NCBI GenBank assembly: GCA_016932595.1 | Contig: JAFGCP010000309.1 | Location: 1-39,555 of the forward strand | Length of the DNA stretch: 39,555 bases | DNA from: Deltaproteobacteria bacterium | GTDB lineage: Bacteria; Desulfobacterota; WTBG01; CAIYCZ01; CAIRTM01 | Reading direction: 5' to 3' | Shown here: piece after piece, positions 9,162 through 16,965 of the stretch | Layout of the letters: every line of letters starts with the position of its first letter | How positions within the stretch are numbered: position 1 is the first letter of the stretch | The notes under the pieces: model-generated | Databases searched by the model: none | Told to the model about the DNA's origin: nothing | What the model saw: only the letters and a program-made list of their open reading frames with translations | Made by a program: the position numbers and the translations under genes

Positions 9162-9605
9162 TTATTCTTTGACAACCCATACTTTCAGATTGGCTGTTAT
9201 ATCAGAATGTACTTTAATCGGCACGGTGAAAATGCCAAGGCTTTTGATCGGCTCATCAAGCAGTATTTTCTTTTTGTCGACTTCAATGCCTTCATTTTTG
9301 AGGCTGGCGTAAATGTCGGCTGAGGTGACGGAACCGAAGAGCTTATCCTCTTCGCCGGCAGCGCGAATTATCGTACAGGAGATGCCCTCGATTTTTTTTG
9401 CAACGCCTTCGGATTCTTTTTTCAGTTTGTTCAGCTTTGCCTGGATCTGGCGCTTCTGGTGCTCAAGCTGCTTGACATTTTCAGTTGTTGCAATTATTGC
9501 CATGCCGTTTGGTATCAAGAAATTTCTGGCATAGCCGTCCTTAACTTTCAGCATGTCGCCTGCGGAACCGCGATGCGCTACATCTTCAGTCAAAATAACC
9601 TTCAT
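9162..9605 (-). CDS. rplI: Large ribosomal subunit protein bL9
   Basis: Binds 23S rRNA and protrudes from the ribosome base near the L1 stalk. The 147-residue protein has the signature N-terminal domain (MKVILTEDVAHRGSAGDMLKVKDGYARNFLIP), a long connecting helix rich in Lys/Gln (about 41-75) and the C-terminal domain (SVTSADIYASLKNEGIEVDKKKI). Standard length. Lies between rpsR and dnaB. Confidence 0.97.
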   Translation of the reverse strand: MKVILTEDVAHRGSAGDMLKVKDGYARNFLIPNGMAIIATTENVKQLEHQKRQIQAKLNKLKKESEGVAKKIEGISCTIIRAAGEEDKLFGSVTSADIYASLKNEGIEVDKKKILLDEPIKSLGIFTVPIKVHSDITANLKVWVVKE

Positions 9606-9639
9606 TGTTGAGGCCCCTTACCTGATACGTGGGTTAAAA

Positions 9640-9891
9640 TTAAAAGGATGTTACGGAAAAAGGCATGATCGAAAGCACGCGGGCGCGCTTTATTGCCCTT
9701 GCCAGTTCCCGCTGATGCTTGGCACAGTTTCCGGAAATTCTGCGGGGAATTATTTTTCCGCGTTCGGTGATGAAGTGCCGCAATGTGTTGTAGTCTTTAT
9801 AGGCTATATCAAGGTTGCTGTCCGAGCAGAATCGGCAGATTTTGCGCTTGGTATAAAATGGTTTTCTTTTTTGTGTTCTCCGTTTAATCAA
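9640..9891 (-). CDS. rpsR: Small ribosomal subunit protein bS18
   Basis: The 83-residue protein binds with bS6 in the platform of the 30S subunit. It has the N-terminal CRFC pair, the [17 protein letters not shown] core and [16 protein letters not shown]. The C-x2-C plus C-x2-H arrangement is the zinc-binding (C+) type of S18, so the genome probably does not rely on a zinc-free copy. It follows rpsF with a 69-nt gap. The C-terminus (MPFSVTSF) is slightly extended. Confidence 0.96.
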   Translation of the reverse strand: MIKRRTQKRKPFYTKRKICRFCSDSNLDIAYKDYNTLRHFITERGKIIPRRISGNCAKHQRELARAIKRARVLSIMPFSVTSF

Positions 9892-9960
9892 CTTGACCTC
9901 CTACCGGTGACTGTATGTTCAAAAGGCTGTGAGCTGTTTGGTTGTATGGTTACGGCGCTT

Positions 9961-10356
9961 TTACGCTTCTGCTGTTGTTGCAGCGGGTTCGGCTGCCTCT
10001 ACAAGAGCTTCAGCAGGTATTGAGGCCTCAGCAGCAGCCAGTTCGCCTTCACTGCCGGCATGGCTGAAGTTTTTTTCGAGCTTAAGCACGGTATAGCGAA
10101 TAACCTGTTCATTGTAGCGCACCGTGCGGTCAATGTCTTTGAGCGTTTCAGCCGTACCGGTAAAGAAAAGGAAGCAGAAATTGCCTTTTGTATGCTTTTT
10201 GATGGCATATTTCAAATTGCGCTTGCCCCATTTTTCGGTTTTAAGCATAGAGCCGTTATGTTTAGCAACGACTGCTCCAAGGGCGCTGAACAATTCATCC
10301 ATGACGGAATCGCTTGACTCCGGCTGGAAGATTATGCAGAGTTCGTATCCTTTCAA
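9961..10356 (-). CDS. rpsF: Small ribosomal subunit protein bS6
   Basis: Partner of bS18 in the 30S platform. Residues 1-95 form the ferredoxin-like fold: YELCIIFQPE, WGKRNLKYAIKKHTKGNFCFLFF and the VIRYTVLK strand. An Ala/Glu-rich tail of about 35 residues (to TTAEA) is longer than in most families and probably disordered. The gene lies just downstream of rplU (32 nt), not at the head of its own operon as is more usual. Confidence 0.96.
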   Translation of the reverse strand: MKGYELCIIFQPESSDSVMDELFSALGAVVAKHNGSMLKTEKWGKRNLKYAIKKHTKGNFCFLFFTGTAETLKDIDRTVRYNEQVIRYTVLKLEKNFSHAGSEGELAAAEASIPAEALVEAAEPAATTAEA

Positions 10357-10388
10357 AATACATCCTCCTGATAAGAATGGTTTGGATA

Positions 10389-10706
10389 TTATAAGCTAAT
10401 ATCCTTTATGGTTACTTCGGTAAGCAGCTGACGGTGGCCGGTTTTTTTGCGATAGCCTTTTCGCCGTTTTGACTTGAAGATAATGACCTTCCTGCCTTTT
10501 GTCTGACGTTTGATTTCTGCTGATACTTTGGCGTTTGCAACAATCGGTGTGCCAATGTGAATGTCTTTTCCGTTTTCCGGAGCAACCATGAGCACGTCAG
10601 TGAACTCGATAGAGGAGCCCGGTTCACCTTCAAGCTTTTCAATCAATAGGCTGTCGCCAGGGGCGACCCGATACTGCTTACCACCCGTTTTCACGATGGC
10701 GTACAT
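10389..10706 (-). CDS. rplU: Large ribosomal subunit protein bL21
   Basis: The 105-residue protein binds 23S rRNA. Signatures are MYAIVKTGGKQYRVAPGD, GKDIHIGTPIV and KSKRRKGYRKKTGHRQ. The start has AAGGAG upstream. rpmA (bL27), which nearly always follows rplU, is absent; rpsF follows instead. This is the first gene of the ribosomal protein-dnaB series and has a leader of about 130 nt with its own promoter. Confidence 0.97.
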   Translation of the reverse strand: MYAIVKTGGKQYRVAPGDSLLIEKLEGEPGSSIEFTDVLMVAPENGKDIHIGTPIVANAKVSAEIKRQTKGRKVIIFKSKRRKGYRKKTGHRQLLTEVTIKDISL

Positions 10707-10749
10707 AAATACACTCCTTGCAGGTTACGTGTTGAGCCGGTTAAGCTAC

Positions 10750-10763
10750 TGCGCGTTAGCGCA
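10750..10763 (-). promoter_or_regulatory. Hairpin in the rplU 5' leader
   Basis: Minus-strand TGCGC-TAAC-GCGCA makes a perfect 5-bp GC stem with a tetraloop, about 45 nt before the rplU ATG and inside the leader expected from the promoter at 10840-10868. Ribosomal-protein leaders often bind their own product; this one is only a candidate. Confidence 0.35.
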
Positions 10764-10839
10764 TCTGTCGCTTTGATAATTTCTCCCCGAGCCGTAGAGT
10801 TTTTGGGGATGATGTTATCTTTGATAATTAAAGAAGTGA

Positions 10840-10868
10840 TAATTAGTTCATTTTTTTCTTTTTGTCAA
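10840..10868 (-). promoter_or_regulatory. Probable promoter of the rplU-rpsF-rpsR-rplI-dnaB operon
   Basis: On the minus strand TTGACA (10868-10863) and TAATTA (10845-10840) are separated by 17 bp. This gives a leader of about 130 nt before rplU. The 320-bp divergent gap (10707-11026) also holds the hairpin at 10750-10763 and the palindrome at 10980-11000, and nothing else that I recognise. Confidence 0.65.
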
Positions 10869-10979
10869 GCAATTAATTTTACGCTTTTAGCTCAAACCTT
10901 TACAAGGCCTTCTTTTTTTAATTCAATCTTGCACGGCGCACAGCGGTTGTGCTAGTAGTATGTCTGATCATGATTGATA

Positions 10980-11000
10980 CCCCCTGCAGGCTGCAGGGGG
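10980..11000. promoter_or_regulatory. Perfect GC-rich palindrome before the NtrC-type regulator gene
   Basis: CCCCCTGCAG (10980-10989) and CTGCAGGGGG (10991-11000) are exact inverted copies around a single G. It lies 27 bp upstream of the ATG at 11027. It has no T-tract, and a one-base loop makes an RNA hairpin poor, so a protein-binding operator (perhaps for autoregulation) is more likely than a terminator. The binding protein is unknown. Confidence 0.45.
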
Positions 11001-11026
11001 CAACTCAGTGCCGCTCGCCTAAGATT

Positions 11027-12379
11027 ATGAAAAAGCAGCATATTTTATTGATTGATGATGATGAGTCGACGCTCAGCATGCTGTCGAAATTTTTTCTCAG
11101 GCAGAGTGCGTTTGTCCTGGAAGAAAGCGATGGCACGCACGCGCTGCAGATATTGCAGGAGGATGTTTTCGATGTTGTGATAACCGACCTTATGCTTGGT
11201 TCTGTAACCGGCATCGATATACTGAAAAAAGTCAAAGAAGTGGCTCCTCATACCGAGGTGATTATAATAACCGGCAACAGTTCGGTTGACTCTGCGGTGC
11301 AGGCAATGAAGCAGGGGGCCTTTGATTATATCACGAAGCCTATAGACCTGACTGAGCTCAATCTTGTGGTGCAGAAGGCCTATGAGCGGCAGCGCCTTGT
11401 CGCCGAAGTCAAGAATTTGAGAAGCCAGGTTAATGACCTGTTCAAATTCGACAATATTGTTGCAACAAGTCCGGCAATGCAGAAACTTCTCGCTATGGTA
11501 AGGCGCGTGGCCAGGTCCACCTCAACGGTGCTCATTGAGGGCGAAAGCGGCACCGGCAAAGAGGTTATCGCACATGCCATTTACAATTACAGCCTTCGAA
11601 GCGACGGCCCGTTTGTGGCAATCAATTGCGGGGCACTGCCTGAAACCCTGCTTGAAAGCGAGCTTTTCGGCTATGTCAAGGGAGCATTCACCGGCGCCAA
11701 TCTCACGAAAAAAGGTCTTTTCGAAGAGGCCCATGGAGGCACCATATTTCTAGATGAAATCGGGGAAACCAGCCCGGCTTTTCAGGTGAAGCTGCTGCGT
11801 GTTCTTCAGGAAAATGAAATTCGGCGCGTCGGGGATACCAAGGATATCGTCATCGACGTCCGCGTGCTTGCTTCAAGCAATGTGCCGATCAAGCAGCTGG
11901 TGGACGAGGGGCGCTTCCGTCAGGACCTGTATTTCAGGCTCAATGTGATTCCTCTGTATATTCCGCCTATCGCGGAGCGCCGTGAGGATATTCTGCCGCT
12001 TGCCCTTTTTTTTGTAGAGCGATACTGCAAGCGGACAAACAGGAGCTTAATCGGGCTGTCCAGAGACGCGATGCACAAGCTTGAGTTGTACGACTGGCCC
12101 GGCAATGTGCGGGAGCTTGAAAATACTATCGAGCGGGCCATGATTCTTGCGGAGACGGATGAGGTCACAGCCGATGATATATTGCTTGAAAACTATAATG
12201 GCAAAAAAGCGCAGTCGTATAATTTCTCGCACATGACTCTGCGTGACCTTGAGCGCCGCCATATAGAGGAAATGCTTATTCACTGCGGATGGAATCAGCG
12301 CGAGGCTGCCAAAAGGCTCAGCATCGGCTATAATACGCTCTGGCGTAAAATTAAAGAGTATGGCCTTGAACGCGCATAA
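11027..12379 (+). CDS. Sigma-54-dependent response regulator, NtrC family
   Basis: A 450-residue activator of sigma-54 promoters. Receiver domain (about 4-118) with acceptor Asp54 (VVITDLMLG) and the conserved TGN and KP positions. The AAA+ domain is intact, with Walker A GESGTGKE, the sigma-54 contact loop GAFTGA, Walker [10 protein letters not shown] and R-finger segment ERREDILPL. The Fis-like HTH ([20 protein letters not shown]) is at the C-terminus. ATG 11027 fits the receiver start; an in-frame GTG at 10949 would read through the palindrome and is unlikely. No kinase gene is adjacent, so the partner is elsewhere. It converges with the sigma-factor gene. Target genes are unknown. Confidence 0.93.
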   Translation: MKKQHILLIDDDESTLSMLSKFFLRQSAFVLEESDGTHALQILQEDVFDVVITDLMLGSVTGIDILKKVKEVAPHTEVIIITGNSSVDSAVQAMKQGAFDYITKPIDLTELNLVVQKAYERQRLVAEVKNLRSQVNDLFKFDNIVATSPAMQKLLAMVRRVARSTSTVLIEGESGTGKEVIAHAIYNYSLRSDGPFVAINCGALPETLLESELFGYVKGAFTGANLTKKGLFEEAHGGTIFLDEIGETSPAFQVKLLRVLQENEIRRVGDTKDIVIDVRVLASSNVPIKQLVDEGRFRQDLYFRLNVIPLYIPPIAERREDILPLALFFVERYCKRTNRSLIGLSRDAMHKLELYDWPGNVRELENTIERAMILAETDEVTADDILLENYNGKKAQSYNFSHMTLRDLERRHIEEMLIHCGWNQREAAKRLSIGYNTLWRKIKEYGLERA

Positions 12380-12459
12380 GGCGCTTGGTTGAAGCGTCAC
12401 GCGGGGGGCAGCTTCATCTGATCGGTCCCGGTTTTTTGAGATGCCTGTCACTCCTGCAT

Positions 12460-13827
12460 TCAATTGACCAGAAAAGGCCTTAAAACTTCCGAGCAGGACG
12501 ACGCTTTTATTCTCTGCAGAGCCGTTGTTTCAATCTGACGAACGCGCTCGCGTGAAATACCGAATTTTTCACCAATTTCTTCCAGTGTATGCTCTCCGTC
12601 GACGCCAAGCCCAAACCGCATGCGAAGAATTCTTTCGTCCCGGGGGGACAGACATTTGAGCATTTCTTCGGTTTCATGCTCCAGCTGATACTTGAGTACA
12701 TGCTCAATCGGCGACTGCGGCATGGTTGCCGCTATGCATTCATGCAGGTTGCTGCCATCTTCTCCAAAGGGTGTTTCCAGGGAGAGAGGATCACGTGTAA
12801 TCTGAAGAGCAAAATGAACATTGACCGTTTCATTATCGGGACCCACCACAGCGCTTTCTGCGGGCACGCGCTGCTCATCGTTTTTTGTTTCATGCAGCAG
12901 CTTTTTGATTTTATCGTTTATATACACGGGAATTCGGATCGTTGACGACTTGTCTTCTATTGCCCTGATTATGGTCTGGCGTATCCACCAGCTTGCATAG
13001 GTGCTCAGGCGGTTGCCCAGCCGGTAATCAAATTTCTCCACGGCCCTCATAAGCCCTATATTGCCTTCCTGAATCAAATCCGAAAGGGGAAGCCCTCGGG
13101 CTGCATATTTTTTTGCTATACCAACCACAAGGCGAAGATTTGCCCCTACCAGTTCATTTTTCGCTTTTTTTGCAGCTCGGTCGGCCTTCAGATACTGGCG
13201 CAGAAGCGACAGAATATTTTTTCTAGCTTTGTTTATCTTGGCGGGATTTATAAAGGGGTAGAGCTTTTTAACAGCTCCGGATTTGTACGTGCGCAGTAAA
13301 TCAAAATGCATGCACATATCATCCGTCTCAAGTACCGCTACCGCTTTTTCCCTGCAGAGCTTTTTGCTTTTGTAGTAGGTGTGTTTTTCATTTTCAAGGG
13401 TAGCCTCTACCGCCATGACGGTGCGGTGAGCCCTTTGTATTTTTTGCAGCAGATCAAGGAATTTCGTGGTGTTTTTGTCATGCGGCCCCTGTTTTGCTGA
13501 AGCGGGCGTTTTTTTCCAGTCTATAATCGTAGAAAAATTTACAGCCCACTGCCTGATGAGAGAGCGTTTTTTTTTGTCTGCTTCAGCATAAGCAATAGCC
13601 AGATCCATCTCCTTATCGCGCGACACGACAGGCCATGTTTTAATCTCATTGAGGTAGGCAGTTATAACATTTCCATGTGAGCTTTTATCGTGCAAATCCG
13701 AACCCACGGATTCTTCCGGCGCCTCTTTCTCGGTTGCACTGCACTCCTCATTCTCCACACATTCAGTTGCATCCAGCAGCATATCTTCAAAATCTTCGCC
13801 GTGTATAGCAATCTGTTTTGTATTCAT
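12460..13827 (-). CDS. Sigma-70-family RNA polymerase sigma factor (group 1/2 type)
   Basis: A 455-residue sigma factor. Region 1.2 (about 50-85, [10 protein letters not shown]) is followed by a Lys-rich non-conserved segment of roughly 110 residues. Regions 2.1-2.4 follow ([53 protein letters not shown]), then 3.0 ([15 protein letters not shown]) and 4.1-4.2 ([35 protein letters not shown]). It lacks the acidic region 1.1 of typical RpoD and is shorter than RpoD but longer than RpoS. No dnaG is nearby, as would be usual for rpoD. A group 2 (RpoS-like) factor is my preferred reading. Two ATGs 9 nt apart share AAAGGAAAGG; the second (13827) has the better spacing. Confidence 0.85.
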   Translation of the reverse strand: MNTKQIAIHGEDFEDMLLDATECVENEECSATEKEAPEESVGSDLHDKSSHGNVITAYLNEIKTWPVVSRDKEMDLAIAYAEADKKKRSLIRQWAVNFSTIIDWKKTPASAKQGPHDKNTTKFLDLLQKIQRAHRTVMAVEATLENEKHTYYKSKKLCREKAVAVLETDDMCMHFDLLRTYKSGAVKKLYPFINPAKINKARKNILSLLRQYLKADRAAKKAKNELVGANLRLVVGIAKKYAARGLPLSDLIQEGNIGLMRAVEKFDYRLGNRLSTYASWWIRQTIIRAIEDKSSTIRIPVYINDKIKKLLHETKNDEQRVPAESAVVGPDNETVNVHFALQITRDPLSLETPFGEDGSNLHECIAATMPQSPIEHVLKYQLEHETEEMLKCLSPRDERILRMRFGLGVDGEHTLEEIGEKFGISRERVRQIETTALQRIKASSCSEVLRPFLVN

Positions 13828-13965
13828 AACATACACCTTTCCTTTACTGTTCGGTCTATAAATGAAGCAAATAGCGTGCCGCTGTATTTTTTTTATAAAA
13901 AATTTTAACTATTCGTAATTGCAGTGTTTTTTTTAATTTAATGTGGGGTTTGGCAGGCACTGTTG

Positions 13966-14000
13966 TTCCAAAATGGAATAAGTGTGGCTGTATTGGAATA
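13966..14000. repeat. TGGAATA motif cluster
   Basis: TTCCA-AAA-TGGAA (13966-13978) is a 13-bp palindrome. TGGAATA occurs at 13974-13980 and again at 13994-14000, 20 bp apart or about two helical turns. It lies about 140 bp upstream of the sigma-factor gene and could be an operator, but it may be chance. Confidence 0.3.
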
Positions 14001-14053
14001 CTAGGATCTTTTTTTTCGAGCATTTAACTTTTTTCCCCAGCCGTATGCGTCGT

Positions 14054-14157
14054 GAAGCTTTTGGTTCGTTAGCCCGTGCTATATTTTTGCAGGCTACGCC
14101 GGTACTGGTGGTCCACCAAAGGCTCGAACCGCACTGGTTGCCTCACCAAAAGCTTTC
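14054..14157. repeat. MITE-like palindromic element A (about 104 bp)
   Basis: Outer arms GAAGCTTTTGGT (14054-14065) and ACCAAAAGCTTTC (14145-14157) are inverted copies apart from one extra A. The centre is a perfect palindrome TGGTGGTCCACCA (14106-14118), and GTTCG/CGAAC segments are also mirrored. The whole can fold as one imperfect hairpin. It contains no gene, so it would need a transposase supplied from elsewhere, if mobile. Confidence 0.5.
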
Positions 14158-14194
14158 AGGTCTCCGCATGGTTACAATATTTTGTTAAATGCCC

Positions 14195-14348
14195 AGCAGG
14201 CTGTTGAAAAACGCCCATCTGCTGCGTTGCACTCATCATGCTTCACTGCGGCCTACGAAAAGTACGCCTCATTTCTCATGATTTCGCGCGCCTTGCATCT
14301 GAGCATTTTTGAACAGTATGCCTTAACTGACTTTTTCAACAACCTGCT
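14195..14348. repeat. MITE-like palindromic element B (about 154 bp)
   Basis: Terminal inverted repeats AGCAGGCTGTTGAAAAA (14195-14211) and TTTTTCAACAACCTGCT (14332-14348) match at 16 of 17 positions. A second, weaker inverted copy inside (CTGTTCAAAAATGC on the complement of about 14303-14316) and a central palindrome around CGAAAAGTACG (about 14258) make the element a long imperfect hairpin. From memory, CAACA(G/A)CCTGCT ends are typical of short dispersed repeats in Desulfobacterota genomes; that was not checked. Confidence 0.6.
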
Positions 14349-14482
14349 AGCAGAAAGTCAGCAACGTTAAAGCATAAAAACAGGTGTTTATTGTCTCAAG
14401 AAAACGATTGCCTGTGGCGATGGGTGCTGAAGCCGGCAGTTCAAATACTGCGTTTTTTTTGATTTTGTTTGCGGTGGGGCAC

Positions 14483-14512
14483 AAAAAAAACCCATCCTTA
14501 TCTGGATGGGCT
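14483..14512 (-). terminator. Rho-independent terminator of the redox operon
   Basis: CCCATCC (14491-14497) pairs with GGATGGG (14504-14510). Minus strand: GCCCATCC-AGATAA-GGATGGG followed by TTTTTTTT, 22 nt past the nuoF-like stop. The plus strand also has CTTTTT after the stem, so the signal may work both ways. Confidence 0.9.
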
Positions 14513-14533
14513 TTTTCAATTGCGAGCGGTAGG

Positions 14534-16228
14534 TTATTTTATATATGCGACGTAGTCATCGCGGAAATGTTTCAGCGATGAGAGAACAGGTATGGGAGCT
14601 GTTTTTCCCAGTGCGCATGCTGAGGCGCTAATTATGGTTTCAGACATGTCCTGCAGCAGGGACAGGTCGTGAGCCGTTCCGCGGCCTGCAATAATTTCGT
14701 CGAGCATGGCGCACATTCTACATACACCTTCCCGGCAGGGGACGCATTTTCCGCATGATTCCTGAACGAAAAAGTCGGTCAGGTAGCGCGCTATTTTCAC
14801 CATATCCGTTGTTTCATCCATAATAACCATGCCGCCTGAACCAAGCATCGTTCCCGCGCTTTTGAGCGAATCATAGTCAACGGTGAGAGTTTCCAGGCTT
14901 GCTGGAATGACGCCTCCTGACGGGCCGCCGGTTTGTATGCTTTTGAGCTTTTTGCCGCCGTCGATACCGCCGCCGATTGTGTGTACAACATCTTTGAGCG
15001 AGGTGCCCATGGCCACTTCAATCATGCCTGCCCGGGTTATATTGCCCGAAAGGGACAGTACTTTGGTTCCTTTGCTTTTATCGCTTCCGATTTTTTTGTA
15101 CCATGCGCTGCCCTTGGCAATAATTACCGGCACATTGGCCCAGGTTTCAACATTGTTGATGCAGGTCGGCCTGGAAAAAAGGCCCTTTTCAACGGGGAAA
15201 GGAGGCCTCTGGCAGGGCTCGCCAATACGGCCCTCGATGCAGGCGATGAGCGCGGTTTCTTCTCCGCAGACAAAACGCCCGCCGCCTTCTTTAACTTTAA
15301 CCGCCATGCTGAAGGATGTTCCAAGAATATTGTCGCCGAGCAGTCCCAGTTCAGTGGCATCAGCTATGGCCTTTTGGAAGCGCTTCAGGGCTATGCGGTA
15401 ATTATCGCGGATGTACACATAGGCGGTACTGGCGCCGATGGCAAAGCCGCCGATAATGAGCCCTTCAAGCACAGAGTGCGGATCTGATTCAAGGTAGCTG
15501 CGATGCATGCCGATGCCGGGTTCTCCTTCACTGACATTGCAGATGAGGTATTTTTCCGGGCCGGCAGACTCGCGGCAGGCTTTCCACTTGAGGCCTGCAG
15601 GGAAGCCGCCGCCGCCGCGGCCGCGCAGCCCCGCATCAATAATATCCTTGATGATTGCTTCCGGCTTCATGGCAAGGGCCCTGGCAAGAGCTGCATAGCC
15701 ATCGCGAGCTATATATTCATAAATGTTTTCAGGATTGATGCTGCCGGCATTGCGCAGGATAACTTTGCGCTGCGCCTTCAGGAATTCGATATCATTGACT
15801 GACCTGACTGAAGCGCAGCCGCCTTCGTCAGCGCTGTACTGATACTTTATTTCACCCACAAGCGCATGGTCTTCACTGTCGACGCGCGCGAAAGCCATAT
15901 CCTCAACCACGCTGCCTGCTGCGACAGCATCAAGCAGCCGGTGTATATCCTGTTCTTTGACATTGCCATAAATGATTTTGGATTTGCCAGGCTGCTGAAT
16001 TTCAACGGTCGGCTCCATATGGCACAGGCCGGTGCAGCCGACTTTTGCTAGCTCGGCATTCATGTTCCGTGATTTCAGTCCGTACTCAAGCGCGCTGAGC
16101 ACCACGTCTGCGCCTTTTGCAATGCAGCAGGTTGACATGCCGACATTAATGCGCACTGTGCCGGGGAAGAGCGTTTTATTACCCTGTTCCTTTGCCTTTA
16201 CCAAATCTTCTGCCGTCTGTATTTTCAT
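14534..16228 (-). CDS. NuoF-like NAD(P)H-oxidising flavoprotein
   Basis: FMN/[4Fe-4S] subunit that exchanges electrons between NAD(P)H and iron-sulphur carriers, as in NuoF, HndC and HydB. The 564 residues hold an N-terminal thioredoxin-like 2Fe-2S-type domain (1-100, C34/C35 and C65-x3-C69). The 51-kDa FMN/NAD domain has RGRGGGGFPAGLKWK and GEETALIACIEG. It is followed by an SLBB domain and the [4Fe-4S] domain (SCGKCVPCREG with a later ASAC). The first cysteine of the usual N-terminal C-x4-C is replaced, so that cluster may be absent or altered. There is no C-terminal two-cluster ferredoxin extension as in HydB. It is the last gene of the operon, 32 nt after the NuoE-like gene. The electron partner is probably the ferredoxin encoded first. 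Confidence 0.92.
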   Translation of the reverse strand: MKIQTAEDLVKAKEQGNKTLFPGTVRINVGMSTCCIAKGADVVLSALEYGLKSRNMNAELAKVGCTGLCHMEPTVEIQQPGKSKIIYGNVKEQDIHRLLDAVAAGSVVEDMAFARVDSEDHALVGEIKYQYSADEGGCASVRSVNDIEFLKAQRKVILRNAGSINPENIYEYIARDGYAALARALAMKPEAIIKDIIDAGLRGRGGGGFPAGLKWKACRESAGPEKYLICNVSEGEPGIGMHRSYLESDPHSVLEGLIIGGFAIGASTAYVYIRDNYRIALKRFQKAIADATELGLLGDNILGTSFSMAVKVKEGGGRFVCGEETALIACIEGRIGEPCQRPPFPVEKGLFSRPTCINNVETWANVPVIIAKGSAWYKKIGSDKSKGTKVLSLSGNITRAGMIEVAMGTSLKDVVHTIGGGIDGGKKLKSIQTGGPSGGVIPASLETLTVDYDSLKSAGTMLGSGGMVIMDETTDMVKIARYLTDFFVQESCGKCVPCREGVCRMCAMLDEIIAGRGTAHDLSLLQDMSETIISASACALGKTAPIPVLSSLKHFRDDYVAYIK

Positions 16229-16260
16229 TGTATTCCTCGTCAGTAACGCGGTTAATGCTC

Positions 16261-16920
16261 TTATGCAAGTGCCTCAATTTTGGCTTTTGCCTCGTCGCCC
16301 GTGTAGATTCTTCCGTCGATTTCAACGGCGGGGGAGCAGTCGCAGCAGCCCATGCACAGGGTTTTTTCCATGCTGACGGCCGGCGAAGCAGTCACTTTTT
16401 CTTCGATCTGCCGCGCAATGCCGTTTTTGTCATTGAGGTGGCAGGCCGTGCCGCAGCAGACTTTTACATGATGGCTTCCCGGGCGGGTGAGTCTGAAGGT
16501 TTTATAGAATGTCGCAACATTGTAGATGGTGCTCAAACTGATCCCTGTTTTGTTGCTTACGGCGCGCAGTGCTTCAACAGGCACATAGCCCACTTCATCC
16601 TGTATATCGTGCAGAATATACATGAGCTTATCCTGCGACGTGCCGTGCTTTTTGATGATCTCATCGATGACTTTTATGTCAAAATCGCCCAGTTCCTTGA
16701 ATTTTTTGAGAATGGCGGTTTTGAACGGATCAGGTACTATCTCCGCGACCACGGCTTTAACATGTTCCTCAAGAGCAGGGCCGCCCTGGGCTTTCTGTGC
16801 GATCACGGCAGACAGTTTTCCGCGGAATACTCCCCTCATCGCTTCAGGGACTTCGCCGAGCATGATTTCAAACATGGCTTCGCTTTTGCCTGACCAGGTT
16901 ATAGCTGTTGCCTCTGACAT
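16261..16920 (-). CDS. PCP_red-NuoE fusion (24-kDa 2Fe-2S subunit)
   Basis: A 219-residue protein in two parts. Residues 1-70 (ITWSGKSEAMFEIMLGEVP, then RGKLSAVIAQKA, EEHVKAVVAEIVP) resemble the small PCP_red-type domain first described in light-independent protochlorophyllide reductase and found appended to redox proteins. Residues 75-219 are a NuoE thioredoxin-like domain (DKLMYILHDIQDEVGYVP, LSTIYNVATFYKTF) with all four 2Fe-2S ligands: C155-x4-C160 and C189-x3-C193. It pairs with the NuoF-like subunit encoded next. In NADH-linked complexes NuoE supports electron transfer from FMN; the role of the added domain is unknown. Confidence 0.88.
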   Translation of the reverse strand: MSEATAITWSGKSEAMFEIMLGEVPEAMRGVFRGKLSAVIAQKAQGGPALEEHVKAVVAEIVPDPFKTAILKKFKELGDFDIKVIDEIIKKHGTSQDKLMYILHDIQDEVGYVPVEALRAVSNKTGISLSTIYNVATFYKTFRLTRPGSHHVKVCCGTACHLNDKNGIARQIEEKVTASPAVSMEKTLCMGCCDCSPAVEIDGRIYTGDEAKAKIEALA

Positions 16921-16965
16921 ATGAAACTCCCTAGTAGTGAATTATTTTGTTTCCGCGCCTTTTGC

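Larger units (their letters stand above)
13828..14533. other. Gene-free 700-bp stretch with palindromic repeats
   Basis: No plausible coding frame lies between the sigma-factor start and the nuoF-like stop. The stretch holds a TTCCA/TGGAA motif cluster (13966-14000), two MITE-like palindromic elements (14054-14157 and 14195-14348) and a terminator (14483-14512). The AT-rich 13850-13940 part must hold the sigma-factor promoter, which I could not assign with confidence. Confidence 0.7.

Noticed and set aside
12390-12416. TGAAGC / GCTTCA inverted repeat between the regulator and the sigma factor
   Set aside because: Six-bp stem without a T-tract; not a convincing terminator.
13949-13970. Sigma-54 promoter-like TGGCAGG...TTGTT
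   Set aside because: The spacing between the GG and GC elements is off by one and the second element lacks GC.
14411-14450. GGCGATGGGTGCTGAAGCC resembling a fluoride or other riboswitch
   Set aside because: The pairing pattern of a fluoride aptamer is not satisfied and no plus-strand gene follows.
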